In this document: piece after piece, positions 20,668 to 31,805 of the stretch | How the letters are laid out: every line of letters begins with the position of its first letter | How positions within the stretch are numbered: position 1 is the stretch's first letter | Source: Diabrotica undecimpunctata | Lineage: Eukaryota > Arthropoda > Insecta > Coleoptera > Chrysomelidae | DNA: 64,000 bases | NCBI RefSeq assembly: GCF_040954645.1 | Contig: NC_092811.1 | Coordinates: 84,639,063-84,703,062 of the forward strand | Reading direction: 5' to 3' | Translations under genes and position numbers: made by a program | The notes under the pieces: model-generated | What the model saw: only the letters and a program-made list of their open reading frames with translations | Told to the model about the DNA's origin: nothing | Databases searched by the model: none

Positions 20668-21565
20668 CAGTTCATCCCAAACCCTTCTTTCAGTGCGTCA
20701 CAGTTTATCGAATTCTCTCTAACGCATTAAGCTAGAAGTGACAGAAAAAAACGTGAGTCTGTAATTATTATACATAGAACTTAGAAAATTATATTTCGTT
20801 CACGGGTATTTGCATATTAAAGCGAATTCTACTTACGGATATATAATTGGTTGGAGTTTAGAATACGCTAAATATATATCCAATCAATGATGCGCATAAA
20901 TATAATTTGACGCAGATGGTCTCGATAGTGACAGTGCTTTGACAATGTCAAACGATAAAATGATAATTGTCATTCCAGGATAGTATTTTCAGACATTTTA
21001 CAGTGAAAATTTAATTTTGTATTTATTGTCATAAAAATATTTTAAATATGCCGAGATATACCTAGAATGAACAAAGAGTAATATTAAAATTATTAAATTA
21101 TTTTCAATTAGAAAAAGAGGCTGGAACAACTTTATTACCAGTTCCTGCCGTTCGTGAAGTAAGTTTTAAATTATTCTAAAAAATATTCATATTAGTAGTT
21201 TAAATACTATACATTTTAGCCATGGTGTTTGTAATAAATAATAATAAATACATAAATAAATCTTAGCTAATTAAGCACTTTCCTTGGAATGTATAGAAAG
21301 GAATTATGACAAACTGCCGTTCCAATATAATGCACAAATAAATTTTTTTTACAGGACGAGACCTCTAATAGGCAAATTAAAAAAAATTTGAATTCTTAAA
21401 ATTTTTACTCTACATTTTCAAAAAATAACCTTTTCACATTTAGCCGATTACGATCCTTCAACTGTCAGATTTAACTAAAATGTCATGCAATAATTCTCGA
21501 CATTCTTAAAATCCTATATGACGTCAAAATTAGTGACGCACTGAAAGAAGGGTTTGGGACAGACT
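20668..21565. mobile_element. inverted-repeat-bounded fragment, about 0.9 kb
   Basis: About 32-40 bp at 20668-20700 are repeated in inverse orientation at 21530-21565 (shared core CCCTTCTTTCAGTGCGTCAC). The inside contains the relic exon at 21048-21158. The right arm is also the end of the hAT/ZBED-like frame, so one arm may have been captured rather than being an original terminus. Confidence 0.45.
21048..21158 (+). pseudogene. first-exon relic of an IS630-type transposase
   Basis: Reads MPRYT, a TAG stop, then NEQRVILKLLNYFQLEKEAG...VPAVRE followed at once by a GTAAGT donor. The pattern resembles the N-terminal lead-in to the HTH in the transposase at 27625-28992 (AKKVILNVVRYH...). The stop codon and missing downstream exon make it a relic. 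The family assignment is by similarity of pattern only. Confidence 0.4.
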
Positions 21566-21987
21566 GTATGCAAAACATGATTTGATTAAATTCTCTGCAA
21601 TCGTGTGTGGTTTACCAGCACGAGCAATTCTATAACTTAGCAGGAATGAAACTTGTGTTGCGTTTTCATTATCTTTTTTAACATATCTCTGTAAAGCAGT
21701 CATACCGGTTTTATGTACTTCTTTGTGTCTTTCAAAAAAGCTTACACTTTTATCTTTCAGTTGCGGATGGTTGGTGTCAAAATGCCGTATAAGTTTTGCA
21801 GGTACAAGAGAGCTGCACGTAATTTTACTGCAAATAACGCATTGTTCATCTGGATTCTTAGCAATTCCCACAGAAACAAATCCGAAGGACAAGTAGGATT
21901 CATCATATTTTCTCTTTTTTGAAATAGTTCTCTCCTTAGATTCAGCTTTTTTGTTGGTCGGTGTATTTTTTCGGTCTTGTCCAGCAC
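21530..21987 (-). pseudogene. ZBED/hAT-type transposase N-terminal fragment
   Basis: The minus-strand frame has QCVICSKITCSSLVPAKLIR followed by HFDTNHPQLKDKSVSFFERH, a BED-type zinc finger as in hAT (Charlie/ZBED5/FAM200-like) transposases. It then has the conserved ASYRIA-like segment (LSYRIARAGKPHTIAENLI). A frameshift at about 21870-21890 separates the upstream residues (21757-21987 in another frame). The catalytic region is missing because the frame runs into the inverted repeat near 21560. Confidence 0.7.
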
Positions 21988-22238
21988 CAGAGTCTTCCGT
22001 ATTTACTTCCTTACTCTGTAATAATTTGTTAATGATCAGCTAACGACATTGATAAATAACCAGAACAACAATAACTAAACTTTATAAATAATAAACAACA
22101 AAAATATTATTTTTAACACTTTATATTATTATTAACACTAATCCCAAATAGTAAACATCCTAACACACGCAACCACTGAATTTTTTATTGCTCATCAGAT
22201 AAAATTTCACTGAACAACACTGATTTCGTTTAAAACAT
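21988..22238. other. non-coding
   Basis: AT-rich; nothing recognised. Confidence 0.4.
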
Positions 22239-23185
22239 GTCCTGATTCTAATTAAGATTTCGACTCAAAACATGTCGTAATTAATATGGCGACGTCGAAA
22301 TGCGACTTTGCGAACCTTGTGGATTTCAGCTGAACTAACCAAACGACGTCACTAATTTTCGATTTATCGAAATTAATTTCAACTTCAAGAAAGTGGTTGA
22401 AATTTCGTTTTGAGTCGAAATTAATCTGACATGACTGACTAAACTGGGAGAAGTGAACTTAGGTTCAGTGTAGGTAGGAGGTGTTGTGTTTTGATCCTTG
22501 CAAGGAAAACTGAGGCAAAAAGTATTAATATGGCTGTGTTTTACGGACATTTGCTAGTTTTGGAGGAATTAGAGAGGATAGATATCCGACGCTCACAACG
22601 GAGGATAAGAAGAATGTTACAGGATACTCAAAATTCTTTTTCACTAAGTGATGCTCAATTTAGGCAGCAATTCCGGCTTGATAAACAAGCTGCAAATTAT
22701 TTAATAAGAGTATTAGAACCATATTTGGAAGAATGTCTTTATGCCTCTAGGATACCCAAAATGTTTAGGGTTAGTATTACTAAGCTGCAGTAAATTTAAA
22801 AATATATTAGAATATAACCACTAAGTCAAATCTTAGTGGTTATAACTTAAGGATCTCCCACATCGCCTTTTTTTTTCTTGCCATCCTTTCTCTCAATTCA
22901 AAATATAATTGAGAATGTCCATTATTTATGATTTAACAACTCAAACAAGAAAAAAAAGACGTTCACGTAACGTAAACAAAACAACCATTCAACAAGCGTA
23001 GTGCAGCGTGAAGCCAATAAACAACAGGGCCAACGGCCAACCCAAATTTTCAGCAGTGTCAAAATGATAAAGTAAATATCCCCAGTTTTAACTACAATCG
23101 AAATGAATGAGAATCGCTAGCGATTGCGACTGTCATGGCGTAGTCGCTTTTAAATTTCGACATCGAAATGAAATAGAATCAGGAC
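22239..23185. mobile_element. Harbinger-like element, internally deleted
   Basis: Terminal inverted repeats start GTCCTGATTCTA (22239-22250) and end TAGAATCAGGAC (23174-23185), with weaker similarity extending about 40 bp inward (TTTCGA words). It encloses the N-terminal Harbinger-type frame at 22491-22793 and a hairpin at 22814-22843 (12-bp arms ATAACCACTAAG). The nuclease domain is absent, so this is non-autonomous. Confidence 0.6.
22491..22793 (+). pseudogene. Harbinger transposase N-terminal region
   Basis: The likely start is the internal Met at 22530 (MAVFYGHLLVLEELERIDIR). The frame contains LSDAQFRQQFRLDKQAANYL and ends at a stop after about 88 residues. This is the N-terminal, pre-HTH part seen in insect HARBI1-like proteins (D-x-F...F-R-L-x-K). 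It may be a first exon whose partner exons were deleted. Confidence 0.6.
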
Positions 23186-23429
23186 CCTGGTATACGCGTA
23201 CTCATCTTGACCAGCAGAGTAGCTAGTGGGTTATTTTGTGGGTATTATGTGACAATATAATCAAAATGTAATTTTTAAAAGCTTTCTCTTTTTATATTTG
23301 AAGCATTCGACATATAATAAACATCCGAACACAGCCAAACCGAAAAATTTTGTTCCATGGTTGACATTTGAGGCTATGTTCAGTATTCAGCTTGAAGCCT
23401 TGAAGCGCCGAGTGCACCGAATACCGAAC
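23186..23429. other. repeat-derived DNA related to 25112-25200
   Basis: 23279-23360 resembles 25112-25200 in the same orientation (AAAGCTTTCTCT..., TTTGAAGC, ACATATA, ACACAG(C/T)CAAAC). No gene is present. Confidence 0.4.
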
Positions 23430-23980
23430 CAAAGAATATAGACGCACTATATTCTTTGCTTCTACCTTCCCCATCGAGCAAAAAGACAAAAGAGGGAATG
23501 TAAAGGTAGTGGGGGCAAAAATATTGTTAGACAGGAAGTGCTATCTTGAGAGGCCAAATTAAACAAGGAAAGAGAGTCTTTCCTTGTTTAAGAAATCAAA
23601 TTTAGTTGGGTTATGTTATTATTTGTCCCAACTGTCACATGAAATCTTATTTATATTGAAGTTTTTTAACAATTGTTTCACATTTTAGACTGTTATCGTT
23701 AATATTTAATTAAAATTTTCTCGTCTAAGACACATTCTGAAAACTATTTTATAGCTACTGTTAATAAGTGTCGGAAAATTTAAATTTGGCGCATTCGCAT
23801 TTCCGGATATGTCCGCCATCAGAGGCCACTTTTTTGGTCGCCTTTTCATAACGATTAGATTCCCTCTTTTGTCTTTTTTCTCGATGACCTTCCCTCAACT
23901 ATATTCTTCTAATTCTTATTCTTTGGTTCGGGCTTCGGGCACGTTGTTCGGTGGTTCGGTATAAGCGTCTATATTCTTTG
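23430..23980. mobile_element. 551-bp MITE with perfect 16-bp terminal inverted repeats
   Basis: CAAAGAATATAGACGC at 23430-23445 and its reverse complement at 23965-23980. An inner pair of related segments (about 23446-23500 against 23866-23938) extends the inverted similarity. A second hairpin with 14-bp arms lies inside (23559-23591, TTAAACAAGGAAAG). No coding potential. The termini are the same as those of the 37-bp palindrome at 7582-7618. Confidence 0.7.
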
Positions 23981-23987
23981 GTAGAAG

Positions 23988-25642
23988 CAAAGAATATAGA
24001 CGCTATTGGCGATGTCAAACGAAAGAGGCGGCACGGTGCGGTAAAAATTTGAACTAGTGCACGTAGGATAACAAAACATTTTGTATTTATTTATACACAC
24101 ATAACATAGTTATAAACATTTTAAATATTATTAAATAAAGCACAATAAGGTAACAAAATGTTAAAAAATAAATGTAAACAGTATTGTTCTGCACCGCAGT
24201 GCAGTAATTATCGATCGGAAGGAATAAGTATGCACTTTTTTCCTCGTGACAAAAATCTACAAGATCGTACATGACATTCCTTCGTTTTTTTTTTCATAAG
24301 TACATTCTTTTATTTTATATTGAAGTGTTACAATTTTAGTTTCTTAATTTGTTGTAATTAATGTAATTAGCCTTAAATGTATTAATATTTGTTTTACCAA
24401 TGTTCATATTAAAGTTAAGTTCTCCTATTGTACAGAAGTGATCAGTAGTAAAATGTAAATAAAATATTGTATAATTTAGTTACTATTAGGACATTTACAG
24501 TATGTAAATATATTAAATGTCATAATAGTAACTAAATACAAACTGCTAAGTAAGACTTTAGATTAGAAAAAGTTAGTTAGTTTAGGTTAGAAATAAATTA
24601 CTTATTATTCGATCAGTAAACAAATCGTAATATTGCTTGTTTTTTATGCTAATCAAACATAAAAAAAATTGGGACGATTTTCACATTTGGTCCCATTGAA
24701 GATAGCTATAATTGAGCTGTCAATCAAGTTCATAGAACGAAATGTTGGCGCTTGACTGTGTTGCCATGTTTTTTTAATAAATCGGGAAATAGCATGTGAT
24801 TTATAATTAATAAAAATCCAATAGAACGTTAACAAACCAGCAGTAAAAAAGAAATTCTTTCAAAGAATAATAAGAATATTATTCAGGTACTTTCCACAGA
24901 CATCTGGTGACCATCTGTAACAATCTGGCAACTGGTGGTTTGAGGATTGCCAAATCTATTAGCTTATTATCAAAGGCAAATGCCAAAAAAATGTTGTAAT
25001 AATTAACTGCAATTAATATGAGAAGAAACGAGTATTTATTCGTTCGTGTTGTATATAAAAAAATAAAAAATTGCATAATTCATATAATAATATAATAAAA
25101 ATGTATTTTTGAAAGCTTCTCTATTTGTAATTGAAGCCTACAACATATACATTATAAAGACATGACAACACAGTCAAACGTCAAAAATTTGTTTTGTGAA
25201 TTTAATTCACAGCTCCTTTGTAGCTATCTTCAATGGGACCAAATGTGAAAATCGTCCAAAAATTGTACCATTTTGGAATAATAATGATATAAAAACAACC
25301 AAGTGTTTTATTTATATGTATTTAGGAAATAATATATCATATTATATTTGCCACACAACAAAACGTGGCCCGCCTTTAACAAGGCCTCGCCTTCTTTTAA
25401 AGGTCTTTTTGTGTCTCCTATATATTTCAAAATATCGAGCAGACTAACTTCAATTTCTTTATTTGCCATTGCGGTAACAAAAAAAAATAAATGGAAAATA
25501 ATAAATGCGGATAATTTTGACACACAACAATGATTCACCTACAAAGATTATGGAAGCTCTGTTTTGTTTTCCTACGTGCGTGATCAGCTGATCATCTGTC
25601 AAAGCGCCCCCTATAGTTCGTTGACATCGCCAATATTCTTTG
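23988..25642. mobile_element. P-like element with THAP exon, non-autonomous
   Basis: Starts CAAAGAATATAGACGCTATT (23988) and ends with the inverse of CAAAGAATATTGGCGATG (25642). The right end lacks seven bases of the left, but TTGGCGATGTCAA is shared. Inside are a THAP exon (24158-24274) and an internal imperfect inverted repeat of about 100 bp (about 24668-24770 against 25160-25260, shared core CATTTGGTCCCATTGAAGATAG). THAP domains and CA-starting inverted repeats are features of the P superfamily; the assignment is inference. Confidence 0.5.
24158..24274 (+). pseudogene. THAP zinc-finger first half
   Basis: Thirty-eight codons: MLKNKCKQYCSAPQCSNY...GISMHFFPRD then a stop. It has the first Cys pair of a C2CH THAP domain (C10-x4-C15) and the downstream HxFPRD motif. 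The second Cys/His pair and the AVPTIF-type end are absent because of the stop, or because they lie in a lost exon. It probably comes from a P-element transposase or a THAP protein captured by the surrounding element. Confidence 0.6.
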
Positions 25643-25792
25643 CTTGAAGTTCTTGAAATTTCCATTTTCCATCTTATCTTAATTCCATAAAGCCTAAAGC
25701 CACAGCCCACACCATACTCTGCATAAAACTGCATTAAGGTTACTTAACCATTTTTATATGTTTCCAATATTTTTATTTAGTTTATTTTTTAG

Positions 25793-25918
25793 CTATGGAA
25801 TTTAAAGTTGAAGTTAAGGAAGGTTTTTTTGAATATAGTGAAAGATATTTAGGGAGTCAGTTACACAGATCAACAAATAATATTGAAACTTGTAAGGATA
25901 AACCAGATGACAAACCTG
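25793..25918 (+). CDS. C2H2 zinc-finger protein, first coding exon
   Basis: Preceded by TTTATTTTTTAG and followed by a GT donor (GTAAGA at 25919). The ATG at 25795 opens MEFKVEVKEGFFEYSERYLG... and the exon ends one base into a codon. Short acidic/Lys leaders with repeated VEVKE/IKAEIKKE words precede the fingers in many insect C2H2 transcription factors. The acceptor just upstream of the ATG implies a separate 5' UTR exon, which I could not locate. Its phase fits the next exon exactly. Confidence 0.65.
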
Positions 25919-25976
25919 GTAAGATAACTAATAAAACTTAGTAAGCAATTTGATTAATTTTTATTGTATTTATTAG

Positions 25977-26105
25977 AAATAGAGATAAAAGCTGAAATTA
26001 AGAAAGAACTTGCTCAAGATGAGCAAGGATATAATATAGAAAGTCAGCTAACTACATCCTTTGATCTTGGAGACTTGAAGAATGAACCAGATGAAGATAA
26101 CTCAG
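25977..26105 (+). CDS. C2H2 zinc-finger protein, second coding exon
   Basis: Lies between TTTATTAG and GTGAGT. With the one base carried over it reads EIEIKAEIKKELAQDEQGY..., continues to DLKNEPDEDNS, and again ends one base into a codon. The exon is 129 nt, a multiple of three, so it keeps phase. The carried-over G plus GT from the exon at 63866 gives Gly. Confidence 0.65.
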
Positions 26106-27624
26106 GTGAGTAAAGTAATAAAAAAATATGTAGAGAGATGGTAAATCTTTAATTTAATCTATCATTAATGCACAATTAATTGCAATAAATATTACATTTT
26201 ACATTTCTTCTTATAGTTTTTTATGTCCAATCTGATAGACAATTATTTTAACCTGTAGATGTTCATTAATTGGCACTTTGTAGCAACAAATTTTAAATTG
26301 GCTTTTAACTGATTTATATGGTTTGTGATGGGCTGATTCCAACTCATTTTGTCCTAGGATCTCACATTCCTTCACAAATTGGGTATCAATTTTTCTAAAT
26401 AGTTTTTTTTAGAAACTGTTTGTTATAAACTGGTTGCACTTCAGCCAACTAGCTCATTGTTCATGTTAATATTGATTCATTTATCATTTTGGCTGAAATT
26501 TTTTTCGGACTGCCCCATAGACATAGAAAAACAATGGAATTTGATGTAACCAGCTAGTTGCCTAATTGTTGCCTCCCTATTTAAGTTTTTGAAGAATCAT
26601 TGCCAAGTTTTCATAGATCTTTTTCAAGAACAGAATGTCCAACAAGAATAGAATCAGTAAAACCACCATTATGATGTATTAAGCTACTCTTTTTATTTAA
26701 TGAGTCAATAAAGACACCTTTGGGTGGATTTATATTATATTTTAAATTGAATAATAAAATTTTTAATGACACTACAATAAGCTAGACTTGCTTCTTGGGT
26801 AAAGTTAAGCACAAAGTTATTTTTACTATATGTGAATCTAAAGACTGTTTCAAGTTAAGAATTCACAACTGAACAGATAGGCCAGTGCATTTCTTACGGG
26901 CGTATGTTGCCAATAGTTCACGGGACTATGCAGGGCCGGCCGAAATAACCCATTCTTTATTTATATTCAAATTTTTATTTATATTTTCCAATGTTAATCA
27001 AATTTATTTTAAAAAGATAGGTACGTATCTATTTAATAAGCTTAACGACTACAATTACTTATAAATATGGTTACATTTTCAGGGAAGTGATTTTAAAGAT
27101 TATTAGAAAAATGTCTTTATTAGTGGTTAAAATATTAGGTTTTACGCAATTGGTTAATTATTATGGCACAGGTAATTCTGACAGCTTAGGTGTCAACTCT
27201 CAAAATTATTTATAAAATATTACTTTCACAATAGTTAATAAATAGAAAGCAATAATAATTAAGATATTGTGCTTAAACTTCCATTATCGGGCAAGCCGGG
27301 CTAACAGGCCCTAACAGTAAACAATATTGATTACTTTATAATTGACTATTAATAGTTTTCTAATTCTCTTTATGTACTTAGTCATTCCAAACAATAGTGT
27401 CATTTGGAAAGCACATTTGGAAAGCAGACAGATTTATGAGTTATAGATAAATGAGCGGTATGTTTTTCAAAATAGTGTAATTAGGTGAAGTGGAGATTAT
27501 ATGTTTGTCTGTATACATAAGCCCAAACTGCCCGATTACGTTTTTAAATTCTTCTGCCCGGACAAGGGTTAAGGCATAACCATCGCGCACTCAAATCTCA
27601 AGTGTAAAAAATTATATTGTTAAA
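26106..27624 (+). other. start of the proposed giant intron
   Basis: Non-coding. A possible inverted-repeat end, CAGGGCCGGCCGAA at 26931, is partly matched by TTCGGCCCTG at 29337-29346. These could be the termini of the element carrying the transposase at 27625, but only about 8 bp agree strictly. I see nothing else. Confidence 0.4.
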
Positions 27625-28992
27625 ATGGATCCAGTTTTGCCGTTTAAAAGTGGTCAAATTTTACATCTGAGTGCTAAAAAAGTGATCTTAAACGTAGTGA
27701 GATACCACATTAATTTGCTTCGAGATGAAAGTCAACGTATTGTATTCGACAAAGTATCCGCGATGACAGGAGTGTCAGTTCGTACGATTCAAAAAATCGT
27801 ACAGGAAGACAAAGAAGGTGAGCTTTCTGAGGTAAAAACAAACAGAAAAAGAACCCGTTGCCGAAACAACTCCAGAGACTATACTTACGATGAAGGTGTT
27901 CGTATCGGCGTTCGTCGAACAGTGCATAGTTTTTTTTTTGAAAACATTCCTCCTACTTTGAATCGTCTTCTGCCAAAAGTGAACCAAGACGAAAACTTGC
28001 CAAATTTTACCCGCAGTACAATGTACAGGTTGTTAAAAGACATGAACTTTGTTTATGCAAAACGTGATAAAAGTGCCGTGCTAATAGAACGTCCTGATAT
28101 AATTGCATGGAGGCATGGATATTTAAGGGCCATTAAACAATATCGGGCTGAGGGCTATGACATTGTGTATTTGGATGAGTCATGGGTCAATGTGGGGCAC
28201 TCGGTTTCCAGAGAATGGAAAGACAAAACCATCACCTCGGCAAGAGATGCGTTCATAAAAGGGCTAAGTACTGGACTAAAGCATCCCACTCAGCGTGGAC
28301 CACGTTTCATCCTTGTCCATGCCGGAAGTGAAAATGGTTTTGTAAACGGTGCTGAAATGTTTTTCCTTGCAAAAAAAAACAGCGCTGATTATCACGACGA
28401 AATGGACGGTCCGTGTTTTGAGAACTGGTTTGAAAACAAACTGTTGCCCAACTTAGTTCGAAAAACGGTTATTGTTATGGACAATGCTCCATATCATAGT
28501 GTAAAAACCGAGTTGTTGCCTAACCAATCGTGGAATAAGAATAACATTATGGACTGGTTAAGACAAAAAGACATATTTTTTGAAGAAAATTATCTGAAGT
28601 GCGAGCTTTTGGAGGTAGTCGCGCAATTTAAACAAAATTTTGATAATTACAAAATTGAAGAACTTTGTAAACAACAAAATAATGTCAAAGTGCTTCGTTT
28701 GCCTCCATACCATTGCGAATTAAATCCAATTGAAATGGTATGGAGCCAAGTAAAAAGGCATGTGGCCGTAAATAACAGCACCTTCAAAGCGAAGGATATG
28801 GAGGACCTCATAAAAAAAGCGTTTTCAAATGTTACGTCTGATAACTGGAAAAACTATATTCAACATGTAATGACTCTGGAGAAAAAATTTTGGGAAGTGG
28901 ACAGTCTAATGGAAGACGTAACTCCCATAGTTATAGATTTATATGATAGTAGTGACAATTCCGATTTGGATATGGACGAAGAATGTACATAG
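27625..28992 (+). CDS. IS630-Tc1-mariner superfamily transposase, intact, wide D-to-E spacing
   Basis: An uninterrupted 455-residue frame. It has an N-terminal HTH (about 40-62, MTGVSVRTIQKIVQE), a second DNA-binding segment, then a DDE_3-type catalytic domain. Its acidic residues are Asp in IVYLDESWVN, Asp in VIVMDNAPYH and Glu in ELNPIEMVWSQVK. There are 83 residues between the second Asp and the Glu, far more than the 34 of Tc1/mariner, which places it near the DDxE families with long insertions (such as the group described as DD82E). The C-terminus is acidic. It lies in the proposed host intron on the same strand. With no stops or shifts it may be recent or domesticated; the window does not settle which. 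Confidence 0.8.
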   Translation: MDPVLPFKSGQILHLSAKKVILNVVRYHINLLRDESQRIVFDKVSAMTGVSVRTIQKIVQEDKEGELSEVKTNRKRTRCRNNSRDYTYDEGVRIGVRRTVHSFFFENIPPTLNRLLPKVNQDENLPNFTRSTMYRLLKDMNFVYAKRDKSAVLIERPDIIAWRHGYLRAIKQYRAEGYDIVYLDESWVNVGHSVSREWKDKTITSARDAFIKGLSTGLKHPTQRGPRFILVHAGSENGFVNGAEMFFLAKKNSADYHDEMDGPCFENWFENKLLPNLVRKTVIVMDNAPYHSVKTELLPNQSWNKNNIMDWLRQKDIFFEENYLKCELLEVVAQFKQNFDNYKIEELCKQQNNVKVLRLPPYHCELNPIEMVWSQVKRHVAVNNSTFKAKDMEDLIKKAFSNVTSDNWKNYIQHVMTLEKKFWEVDSLMEDVTPIVIDLYDSSDNSDLDMDEECT

Positions 28993-29857
28993 TTTTTGAT
29001 AATTGTAATATTGTAAATATATAAATGTCAAACTAAAAAACCAAATAATTTGTTACATTTCTATGGTTCTGTTGTATTTTTTTTAAAATATACAGAAGTT
29101 TTTATTGTTTTTTTATGTTTTTTACTGACACTAATAATATCTACCACAATACTCACTCAATTTGTTCATTAAACAATTAAGAATATTTTTAAGAGTCTGA
29201 TGATGACCTAAGCCGAAATTTAATAAATAACTGTTGTGAGAAAAAGACATGTCTTTAATTTTTATTTTTCAAAAAAACAAAAAAAATTTAAAGTTACCTA
29301 AGTGAAAAAACGTCTAATGTGCAATATAACATGCAGTTCGGCCCTGCTTTTTCGCTGCAACTCCACTACTCTCGCCTATCTCAGTCTATCGGTAGTTCTG
29401 GCATCACCGCTTCCCATAAGGCTCCTTTATGAATTCTTAACTTGACACAGACAGTAGAATATGATAATTCAGGTAGTAATAAATTTTTATTCTTGAGCCA
29501 GAATTCATATAAATTAGCAGCATCTTTGGGAAAATCCAGATCTGATCAAATCTTTTAGCCCTTTCTGGAAGAACAATTTTGATAGAGTTTTATCTTTAAA
29601 GTCAGAGTTGATTGTCCTGCAGTTGCCTTCACCTTCAACTCAACATGGTATTTTTCCTGACCTTGGAACATGTGTTTATACCTCATGAGAAAGAGAATGA
29701 ATAGCTGAGATACTGAACAAGTATTTTTATCTTATGACATCCATTATTAGTAAATGTGGAGCTTTCAATAAATAGCTTACATTTTTTTTAATATAACTGT
29801 TGACAGTTTCCTTATTGAGAGAATTTGCAAGGGGGTTCCTAGAAATATGTGCCCCCG
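28993..29857. other. non-coding, with tail motif
   Basis: 3' flank of the transposase gene. CTGATGATGACCTAAGCC followed by GAAA and AATAAATA lies at about 29197-29230, another copy of the recurrent motif. Nothing else recognised. Confidence 0.4.
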
Positions 29858-31805
29858 TTCTTGTCCCCCGGCTGCCATCTAGGAAAAAGTAGAGCAAAGG
29901 GTTTTCGTGCTGTATCTCGTAAAGTAGCAATCCTAGAGAAAATTATGTAAAATATTATTTGTAGCGATTAAATTTTCTACACCTTTATTCCTATTACTTT
30001 TAAACGTAAAATGGAAAATAAAAAAGTTATAAACAAAAATAACTAAAAATTTTTGAACAAATTTTGAACAAAATAAATTAATATTATAGGGGGTTTTTCA
30101 AAGAATAATTTTCACTACAAATTTGTTCAATTTCATTAATTTCTTTGGATTTTACAGGACTCCCAAAGTTCTTGAATGCTCCTAAGAATACAATAAAAAC
30201 TATTAGGTTTAGTTTTCTATTATTTATTAATTTAGTTATATAATTTATTATTTTGTTAACATTGTTCTGTTATTATTAGTTTATTATCTACCCGACCATC
30301 TATGAGGTAAAGTTTAAAGGTGCATTTTTAAGTGGTATCCCCATTAGGCTTAATCCACAGACAATTTCTAAGCAAGATAATATTAAGCATAATTATATAT
30401 TTAAAAAGTTGTTTTACAGCTATTGTTTGTTTATTTTCTTTGATGGTCTAGGCTTCGTTTTTAATTCAGTATCGAAAAGAGATATTTGCAGAAGAACAGG
30501 AGTTAGAATTGGCGTAATTGTGGGTAATTCATCTTCGAACTCTTAGAAGCTTTTGATTAATTTTGATATTTCCATGATATTACTGCAGGTTCCACCACAA
30601 CAATTCAGGCACACTTCAGAGCATTTGAGGCCTGCTTTTTGGCAATCACACATACTACCACAGTTTGCATTGCATCTACAGAAAATTTATTTTAGTAGTT
30701 CGAGGGAGCTGGAGTTTTGAAATTTTTGATTGGTATTCAAATTTTTTCATGCTTTTTCCAGCCCTAAACTTCAGGATCGCAGTGTTTTCTGCTAATAAAC
30801 TCTAAGACTGTTGAAACGAGCTGTATCTTGTGTTGGTGGAAGCAATGATAAGTTAAATGAATTTTTGGTCACTGTCTTGGTAAATCGTTTGTATCTCATG
30901 CTGTCAGAGAATCATCTTTGTTTCCATCATATAAAGAGATGAAAAAATGTTCACCAACTACAGATAGCTCGGCCTTCTCACTGAGAAATAATGCTGTTCC
31001 GCTAGCTAACTCAGGATGTTTCTGTGAAATTTTAATAAATTTAAGTTATAAAAGCATGGGAAAACAGCAAAACTCTGCAATGACGTCGCCATACATAAAA
31101 CTTAAAGGACAGTATCTTTGATGCAACTTACACCCTTTTGAAGGTTTAAAAAAATTTGGACACACACCATTACACTGCTGAAAAGTTAATGCCGTGAGCA
31201 AGACAAGAATGTCAACAATGTCCTCTGCTATGATAGTCGTAGAATCATTATTGAAATGCAGCAAGCGCAGAACGGATGATCACTGTGTCTGCATCAGATT
31301 CTGCCTGGACGACACTAAAACCCACCTCTGATAGAGCAGTTTTGTGAAGGTCTATTAGGTTTGTTTGGTTCTCTGCATTACCAAGAAATTGATATTGGGA
31401 TAATGTTGGTACAGTACTCTTATTAAATGTTATCTCTATCGATTGGTGCTTTTTTGTGCGACGCAAGCGCACGAGGCGGAAAAAGTTTTTTGTTAGCAAA
31501 AAGGGTCGATAATCAATTAATAATAACGTAAAACTGTTTTAACAAAGCTACGCCTTAAAAACAATAAATTTCTAAAATTTATTGTATTTGTTTTAATTAT
31601 TGTTTTATTGTAAAATCACAAGAAAAAAGTTATATGGCCCAATAGAAAATTTCTTCAAAATTTTTTAGTTATTTTGGTTTATAACTTTTTCATTTTAATA
31701 AAAACAAATGATTTATAAAATTTTCTTTTGAGTTGCTAATTTACGAGATACAGAGTGAAAACCCTTTGTCCCTCTCTTTCCAAGATGGCGGTCGGTGACA
31801 AAGGT
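29858..31805 (-). mobile_element. inverted-repeat unit carrying a PIN-like nuclease pseudogene
   Basis: The left arm (29858-30064) and right arm (31640-31805) are imperfect inverted repeats of about 165-205 bp, sharing AAAGGGTTTTC, TGTATCTCGTAAA and AAAAAGTTATAAAC. The left arm has an extra segment of about 40 bp. Between them, on the minus strand, lies the decayed gene at 30520-31499. This is the layout of a DNA transposon with long terminal inverted repeats, but no known transposase domain is visible and target duplications were not found. Confidence 0.45.
30520..31499 (-). pseudogene. PIN/FEN-like nuclease protein with Cys-rich tail, decayed
   Basis: From 31499 downward the frames read TKKHQSIEITFNKSTVPTLS, then FSVVQAESDADTVIIRSALA, then (shifted frame) IIAEDIVDILVLLTALTF, then SKG...FMYGDVIA. 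The ESDADT and ED-x-VDILVLL pattern resembles the acidic active-site strands of PIN/FEN-like nucleases. Further down, in broken frames to about 30570, are ELASGTALFLSEKAE and a tail rich in Cys (MCDCQKAGLKCSEVCLNCCG). I recognise this as a recurrent, unnamed arthropod repeat-associated protein, with moderate certainty. Many stops make it a pseudogene. Confidence 0.5.

Noticed and set aside
22814..22843. Hairpin after the Harbinger N-terminal frame as a transcription terminator
   Set aside because: It is an internal feature of a eukaryotic non-autonomous transposon, and hairpin terminators are not expected for RNA polymerase II.
24653..25734. Short frames on both strands around 24.6-25.7 kb as host genes
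   Set aside because: They fall inside inverted-repeat elements, lack domains, and several are mutual reverse complements.
27775..27987. Minus-strand 70-codon frame
   Set aside because: Antisense to the intact transposase at 27625-28992.
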